Shown: positions 58,195 through 64,000 of the stretch, one piece after another | How the letters are laid out: the number at the start of each line of letters is the position of its first letter | Numbering within the stretch: position 1 is the first letter of the stretch | NCBI GenBank assembly: GCA_035610365.1 | Contig: CM069436.1 | Span: 86,119,912-86,183,911 of the forward strand | DNA: 64,000 bases | Source: Aquatica leii | Taxonomy: Eukaryota > Arthropoda > Insecta > Coleoptera > Lampyridae | Direction of reading: 5' to 3' | The notes under the pieces: model-generated | What the model was told of the DNA's origin: nothing | Database searches by the model: none | What the model saw: the letters and a program-made list of their open reading frames with translations, nothing else | Made by a program: the position numbers and the translations under genes

Positions 58195-59087
58195 ACTTTG
58201 AGATCCAAGTGCTTTGGCAGCTTTTTCTTGGGCACTGCCAGTGTAACAGTTGTTAATACAATTTTATTGTCGCCGACATCTCATGGAAGAGTATCTGAAT
58301 ATAACATAATATTTTTAATAATAAAACATTTTAGTTAAGTTAATATAGTACGTAATAAAGAACATTATAAGTAAAAAATTATATACTTAAGTTTAAAGAA
58401 AAAAGAAAACTTTGTTTTTTTTATTTAAGTTATTAGTAAAGTTAACATGGTTATTTAATTTCCAATACCATTATACTTTTCCTGTTTTTAATTTTAATTT
58501 TGTAGGTTAGATTATAAAAATATATAAAAATAATAGGTACTTACCCTGTTTTTGTTTTTTTGTCAAAGCCGTCTCTAAAATCTTGACCGTTCGAAATCTA
58601 TGCATATTATTCGTAAACACTAAGTTATTTTTTAAGCTTAAGATAAAAACATAAACACTCAGTCTTTATTTTTTAAATTACGATTCAAACTAATAACAAC
58701 AACCTTACTGTCACTCTGCATCACTTGTAATGACACAAAAACTTGTATCATAAAAATATCTGTTCAACAATGAAGAAACCAGAATTGCAGAATGCTACCA
58801 ACCCACTTGGATGTTTATGGCGCGATAAGCAAAATACAACCAAGCGGGTTGGTAGCTTTCAGTATAAAAAAAATGTTAGTAGAATATGTATGTTGGTTAG
58901 ACGTTCTGTAATATATTCGTTGCAAAGGTTGTTTAAAGGTTAGTAGGCTTTTGTACAATGTAAAGTAAGCTGTTTACTATCAGAATATGGCTTGAACCCA
59001 AAATCTCACATTTTGTGGTTTGATAGCTTTCTGTAGAACGCCGTCTAATTGTTGTGCGCAAAACTTAGCTAGCTCGTAATTTAAAAA
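58195..59087. other. No gene; one hairpin
   Basis: AT-rich. Apart from the hairpin at 58794-58856 nothing is seen. Confidence 0.5.
58794..58856. repeat. Hairpin with 17-bp arms
   Basis: gctaccaacccacttgg (58794-58810) is inverted at 58840-58856 (ccaagcgggttggtagc) with one mismatch and a 29-base spacer. Confidence 0.8.
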
Positions 59088-59763
59088 CTAGTGTGGTCAC
59101 CACACGACTTTCCTATAAGGAATGATGAAAGAATGTCTACAATTTTTTTTAAGGTTATGTTGTCATAAAACCACTTTAAAATGATATGTACACGTTTGTA
59201 TTGATTTCCTAAAATGCAATAATTTTTTTCTCGATTTCATTAAATATAATATAACCCAAATATGGAAAATTAAGCTTATGTTGTCATTTTGACTAACTCC
59301 TATATTTGTGCGCTTTGCGCACACGTTATTGGAACTTTTGGCTCGAGAGTTATCGTGGGCACATTCAAAGATAATGTAAGGAAGATGCAGCACTCCGTGT
59401 AAGAACGAGTCAAAAGAATATAGAGAAAAAGTGTTTAACGTATCTTGCTTTTCCTTCAAAACATCGAACTAGAAAAAATCGTGGGAAGCAGGATTCGAAC
59501 CTAGATTATATATGAAATTTACTTTAAATTATAAATCAAATATCTAATAAAACGTTAATGTTAGAAAAAAATGTTATTTGAATAAATTGTTAGGAACAAT
59601 TATCTCTATAAGAAACTATAAAAATAATTCGAATAATTTACATACATACAAAATTATATTAGAAAATTTATTAAAGATGACGGATACACCCACTTCCGGT
59701 TTTTTTGTCAGACCCATCATTTAATGAAACCGAAAGAATATGAAAAGCCAGCTCCATACCAAA
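59088..59763 (-). repeat. Repeat family A, copy 3 (inverted)
   Basis: Complement of the family seen at 1-1402 and 60819-61690. It has the palindrome gtgtggtcaccacac at 59091-59105, the gcgcacaaatata phrase near 59300 on the minus strand, the B box ggttcgaatcc (complement near 59490) and the left part ttggtatggagctggctttt near 59745-59763. This copy is the uninterrupted reference used to define the LTR-A insertion in copy 1. Confidence 0.75.
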
Positions 59764-60818
59764 CAACAAAAAGAACTCAATCATCTGATTACATCAAATA
59801 TTATAGTATTGTAAGTAATTTAAAGAAAACTGTTTGCACAAATGAACGATTTCAAAAGATTTTTTTATTTTCCAAAATCCATTCACGTGAATGCCAAATT
59901 GCTTGCAGTTAATGTGAATACTGTCAATGGTATTGGATAAAACGTATTTTAAACTTGTAAATATTGAACTCAATAAAGTTAGTATGAGTAATAATATATA
60001 ACTAATTATTTCTAATAATTCAACAACAAACTAACCCAAAGAAATAATTAAATTTAATTACTATAACAATACCTGATTGTATTAAAGCTCAGGACTGTAT
60101 TAGAATCGAAACTACAATTGAAGAATCTTAAATATGTATAAACTCAGTGATATGAAATTTAAGAAATTAAAAAGGCTTAAACTATGTAACAAATTTAATT
60201 TAAATGTATATACAATAATCACTTGACAATATAAATATTTCATTTTTTAAACAATATTTGACAATTATTTAATTTGGTTTTTGTCGCCATTCTGGATAAA
60301 ATAAATCAAAAAGCTTAAAGTATTTTTTTTATAATAAAAGTAAATAGGAACTGTCGACTACCAAACTCTAATTAAGAATGTTCTATTTCGTCTCTGAACG
60401 AATTACTTCTTAAATCAACAAAGAGATTCCATTTAAGCGTTGAATAGTTAAAGAACAGATTTTACGTAAAATTAACATTTGAAATACGCGAGCGAAATGC
60501 AATTTTTGTATTTGTTTACATAAAAGCGACTCGACATTGTTTAGAACGTTAAAAGAAATAGATTTATTCCTATGCAATAATTTACAAAGCTTTAAAACAA
60601 ACTATAGAAAAAAACGCTGAATATTTTTTTTACATTCCTGTAAGGAAAGTATAGCAATCGTAATTTTTTTTATCAAAAAGATTTTTTTGCATAATTTTTT
60701 ACGTTTCAAGGTCTCCTAAATCAGAAAAATGTATTTTTGTCAAGAAAAATATGGGTGTCTGTGTGTGTACCCACGATAACTCTCGAATCAAAAGCCTTGT
60801 AACTTGAAATTTGGTATG
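59764..60818. other. Spacer between two inverted repeat copies
   Basis: About 1 kb of AT-rich DNA between head-to-head copies 3 and 2 of family A. No gene. A cccacgataactctcgaa phrase near 60769 also occurs inside copy 3 (59336-59353, complement). Confidence 0.5.
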
Positions 60819-61690
60819 GAGCTGGCTTTTCATATTCTCTCGGTTCTACCAAAAGATGGGTCTCATAAAGAAATCGGAAGTAGGTGTATCCGCCATTTTT
60901 AACAGTTTTTCTTATATAATTTTGTACGTATGTAAATTATTTGAATTATTTTAACAGTTTCTTATAGAGATAATTGGGGCAACAATTCATTCAACTAAAA
61001 ATTTTATTTAATATTAACAGTTTATTAGATTTTTGATTTATAATTTAAAGTGAATTTTATATATAGTCTAGGTTCGAATCCTGCCTGCAACAATTTTTTT
61101 TAGAAAAAATAAATAAATAAATTTTGATTCTTGAATGACCTTTGTTGTTTGTATTTCTTAGAATACCGTTAAACATTAGCGATTTATTAGTTTTTAATTA
61201 AAGCTGCGGTGATTGTTACAAATTTTTAGAAGTGGCAGCCACGGTATTTGAACCACGGACATTGCTCGGTGTAATAAGGCGTTTTTTAATGTTTGAAATT
61301 TCAATAAGCAAATACTGTTTTTAAACAAAAAAAATATGGCTTGACATTTTTTTTAATTTATAGAACAAAATTATAGAAAACTTGTTAAGTTGAAAACTTA
61401 TGTACGACATTGCAATTTTTTCGCGCATAGCTATGATTGTTTAAGCACTAAAAAACAATTAAAAGCATAACAATTAAGGAGGATACGTTTTACTTATAGT
61501 TTTAATGTTTTTTAAGAATTAAGTTTGAAGACATTCTAATAAGTAATTGTATTAGAAGTCAATACAAACATGTACATATCACTTCAAAGAGGTTTTATGA
61601 TAACATAACCTTAATAAATATGTAGACATTCCTTCATCATTCCTTATAGGAAAGTCGGGTGGTAAACACACCAGTTTTTTTTTAATTAGA
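60819..61690 (+). repeat. Repeat family A, copy 2
   Basis: Starts at ttggtatggagctggctttt, passes the B box ggttcgaatcc near 61070 followed by a T run, and ends beyond cgggtggtaaacacaccag, where the palindrome has decayed. Its middle (about 61110-61555) differs from the other copies and includes a stretch around 61230-61260 whose complement (gtggttcaaatacc) resembles another tRNA-like B box. Confidence 0.7.
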
Positions 61691-62271
61691 TTTTGGAAAA
61701 CTTCAGCATTTGTATAGTCATTTTCGTTTCAACACAAAAATTAGAATTTATTCCAAACTGTATCTTACTTGCCATATTTAGGTGAACGATTTCAATTCGG
61801 AAAATAAGTCTTTACGGTACTAGTCCGGTAAAAGTTTTACCGGATTCGAACACAATAAATACTACTGAATACTTATTTATTATTAACAAAGTCAGCGTTA
61901 ATTTGATAAATCTAAGCATTTATAGTAACATGAATTGTGCAACTTATATGTCCCACCAATGAAAATCCAAGTAATGAACCAAAAAAGTAGTAGAAACAAC
62001 TTTGTATCATACTAGCTATCTTTTTTTTTCTTTAATGAAATCCTCTACATACTTTTCTGCTACTAAAGACCTTTTTCAACGTCAGTGTTCTTTCAATACC
62101 AAAAGTTTAACTCCAGCATTTACTAGCAACGGATACAATGTATGACGATTACAATGTCCCATCTCTTTGATGGTATAGATCCCTACTCGCTACAAAATAA
62201 ATTATTACAAAATCTTATGAAAATTTTATTATTATTTAAAATTTTGATTTATAAATCATAATTACCAGCGA
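61691..62271. other. No gene recognised
   Basis: AT-rich DNA before a Penelope-like RT fragment. No motif found. Confidence 0.4.
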
Positions 62272-62760
62272 TGAAAAGTCTTTTATCGCCCGTAATAGTA
62301 AATTCGTTCATAAAGGCATGTGGAAAAGAAACCATAGGATCCAGTGAACTGAAACCTAAGTGCTGACTGCAATATGTCGATGATACCTTTGTAATATGTC
62401 AGCACGGGGAGAAGAAATTACAACTACTTCTAAATCACATCGATTTACTACACGAAGCCATCACGTTCATCATGGAGAAAAATAAAAATGACAATCTATC
62501 AAGACTGGACATAATTGTAAAAAGAACCCAAAAGAAAAAACTACAACACGCAGTGTACAAAAAGAAGACGCACACCGACAAATATTTACACGCCAGATTT
62601 TACCATCATCCGATGGAGAAGAAAGCTCTTATAAACCTACTACTAACCACGCCCAAAATCATCAGTGATGACTTACATCTAGCCAGTGAGAAGATACACC
62701 TCAACAAAGCAGTTAAAAAAATGGTTACACAAGCATAAACATAAAGAGAAACACGAGAAA
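62272..62760 (+). pseudogene. Penelope-like RT fragment (palm and thumb)
   Basis: The + strand reads SLLSPVIVNSFIKACGKETI near 62278, a stop, LQYVDDTFVICQHGEKKLQL near 62367 with the catalytic YVDD, FIMEKNKNDNLSRLDIIVKR, HAVYKKKTHTDKYLHARFYH near 62545, and MEKKALINLLLTTPKIISDD. This is the Penelope RT order (SPVxA, YVDDTF, LPFLDVxV, KPTHTDRYLH). The fingers and GIY-YIG domain are not on this strand here. It differs in sequence from the copies at 34890-37640 and so is another family. Confidence 0.8.
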
Positions 62761-62939
62761 AGCGGACAAACCAACAATAAAACTAGAAAAGAACAACACC
62801 GTCAATAGAGTAAATACGCATCACCTCAGTAACACCTTGAAAAGGATCAATAGAGCAAATAATGCATGGTTGGGTGCCTACAAGGCTTCCAAATCCAGAA
62901 TCTATATTAAAATTGGAACGTCTTCCAGAGTTGAAGGGT

Positions 62940-63010
62940 GTCATTGTTGTAATGGACACTACAAAGTTAGGTAATCAACTTGTAAACCAAGCCAGATTTA
63001 AAATCCAAAA
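62940..63010 (+). repeat. Penelope-type flank shared with 17655-18330
   Basis: tgtcattgttgtaa (62939-62952) and taggtaatcaacttgt..accaagcca (62968-62996) also occur in the inverted structure at 17655-18330. This ties that structure to the Penelope fragments at the right end of the window. Confidence 0.55.
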
Positions 63011-63029
63011 GAGCGTGTTTTTGATAAAA

Positions 63030-63990
63030 AGTAATGACCGGAAACCAAAAAGAGGATAGCTCGAAACTATGATTACAATTGAGATTATTGGGGTATTTGA
63101 TGATTTCTATGCTCTCTTATATTTTTCTATAGAAGAAGAATACCGAAACGTTATTAAAATCTATATTGTGAACTGTAATAAAATGATGTTTAGCAACCGT
63201 AGACTTAGTAATAAGCTCTTTCCTTATAAAATGATCTTGTTCTGAAATGCTTGTAATGACAGAACGACCGGTTTTATTAATGTAGACTAAACCACATAAA
63301 CAAAGAATTTGTTATACACCTTAAACCTTTATAGTTTCTAAACGTTAAATAAAATGGTAAGAGTTAAGGATTCAAAAAAGCGGTTTTACCTGTAAATATG
63401 CCAAAAAGTGTTGAACAAGAACTTGGCTAGCTTTTAGGTAGGACATTGAATAGTACTGATGATTGATCAAAAGGGAATACCTTATTTGTGAACTTTGGGA
63501 AGTGCGTATAGATGAGGTGGTTTTAAACCTGAACGGGTAAGTCTACTTTTAAATTATAGAGATATTTAGATTGAAAGGTTTGATAATTTGGTTGACCTCA
63601 CGTTCAATCGTCGAAGTGGGATTACAAGTTAGAACGAGTTAGAAGAGCGTAGGTTTTCTCAGACAGAATGGAATAGATTTTTACAGCATAATCAATCTAG
63701 TTCAAAACAACAATAGCATCGCTTTTATCGACTGGAAAAACAGTGATATCGGGATTCCTACGTAGACTTTTCAGAGTTAACTCTTCCGACTTAGAAATAC
63801 TGAATTTAGAAACTTTAGATGATTCAAAGATTTTGCCACTGTGAATACGAATAAGATCTGAAATGTGGCGAGGAAGATGTTTTATAGAAGACTTGACAGC
63901 ACATAAAATGTCTTCTTGAAAATGCAAAAATTTATTTAAAAAAAATAATTCGTCCACTGTCAGAAGAAATACTTGAAATAAAATCTCTCG
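63030..63990 (-). pseudogene. Penelope-like element fragment (RT N-terminus and GIY-YIG end)
   Basis: On the minus strand: FFLNKFLHFQEDILCAVKSS and SKSEELTLKSLRRNPDITVF with PVDKSDAIVVLN (63957-63697), the N-terminal block of Penelope RTs (DKGNATVV type). PPHLYALPKVHK follows near 63525. The palm is missing. The remains then jump to CGLVYINKTGRSVITSISEQ near 63300 (GIY-YIG: CG.VYIGETGRS, here with Asn in place of Gly), VAKHHFITVHNIDFNNVSVF, and ESIEIIKYPNNLNCNHSFEL near 63100, the end of the endonuclease domain. An internal deletion joins the two parts. It lies tail to tail with the + strand fragment at 62272-62760, and may continue past the window end. Confidence 0.75.
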
Positions 63991-64000
63991 GAAGGCCTAC

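Noticed and set aside
61060-61085. tRNA gene at the ggttcgaatcc motif
   Set aside because: Only a B box and partial T stem are present. No A box, anticodon arm or acceptor stem can be built, and the motif recurs inside a dispersed repeat.

Overview
This 64 kb window is an AT-rich eukaryotic segment, almost certainly from an insect; a beetle is plausible, but nothing here proves the order. The clearest host coding sequence is a pair of adjacent exons on the + strand (11836-12161 and 12211-12373) that encode part of the seven-helix domain of a metabotropic glutamate receptor, joined by a 49-bp intron with good splice sites. No other exon of that gene is visible, so the rest of the window is best read as transposon-loaded intron or intergenic DNA.

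Layout. 1-1.4 kb: a repeat copy split by a 1-kb solo LTR. 1.6-4.1 kb: a decayed R1-like LINE (-). 5.3-8.0 kb: a second LINE with endonuclease and RT motifs (+). 8.0-11.3 kb: a Jockey-type LINE (-) with a zinc-knuckle ORF1. 11.8-12.4 kb: the receptor exons. 13.9-16.1 kb: a Gypsy-type pol remnant whose middle is replaced by two host-gene retrocopies in opposite orientation (ribosomal protein S2 and a nucleoplasmin-like protein). 16.9-18.7 kb: a foldback element, a Penelope-type inverted repeat and another Gypsy scrap. 20.7-22.6 kb: an R1-like RT remnant (-). 22.6-23.7 kb: PIF/Harbinger transposase and MADF pieces. 24.9-26.1 kb: a terminal-inverted-repeat element filled with local duplications. 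27.1-28.6 kb: a piggyBac pseudogene (-). 29.7-30.6 kb: a pogo/Tigger remnant (-). 31.3-33.4 kb: a Transib-like (RAG1-related) transposase split by a second type of solo LTR. 33.6-34.3 kb: the end of a mariner-like element. 34.4-37.6 kb: an R1-like scrap and two Penelope-like copies (RT plus GIY-YIG) in inverted arrangement. 37.7-40.0 kb: 5' half of an R1-like LINE (-). 41.2-43.7 kb: a well-preserved Tc1/mariner-superfamily element with DD41D spacing and about 618-bp terminal inverted repeats. 44.0-45.0 kb: BEL/Pao integrase (-). 45.1-52.4 kb: an essentially full-length R1-like LINE (-), flanked by a short target duplication and itself interrupted by a second copy of the 1-kb LTR. 54.7-55.0 kb: a Tc1-like scrap. 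56.2-58.2 kb: a decayed, TE-associated insect protein family of uncertain name. 59.1-61.7 kb: two inverted copies of the repeat that also opens the window. 62.3-64.0 kb: two Penelope-like fragments on opposite strands.

The elements do not form a pathway; the interest is in nesting order and chimaeras. Three insertions can be dated relative to their hosts (LTR into repeat family A, LTR into Transib, LTR into R1-like LINE into repeat family Y), and the double retrocopy inside a Gypsy element is the most unusual structure. All family names come from reading translated motifs by eye; no database search was possible.
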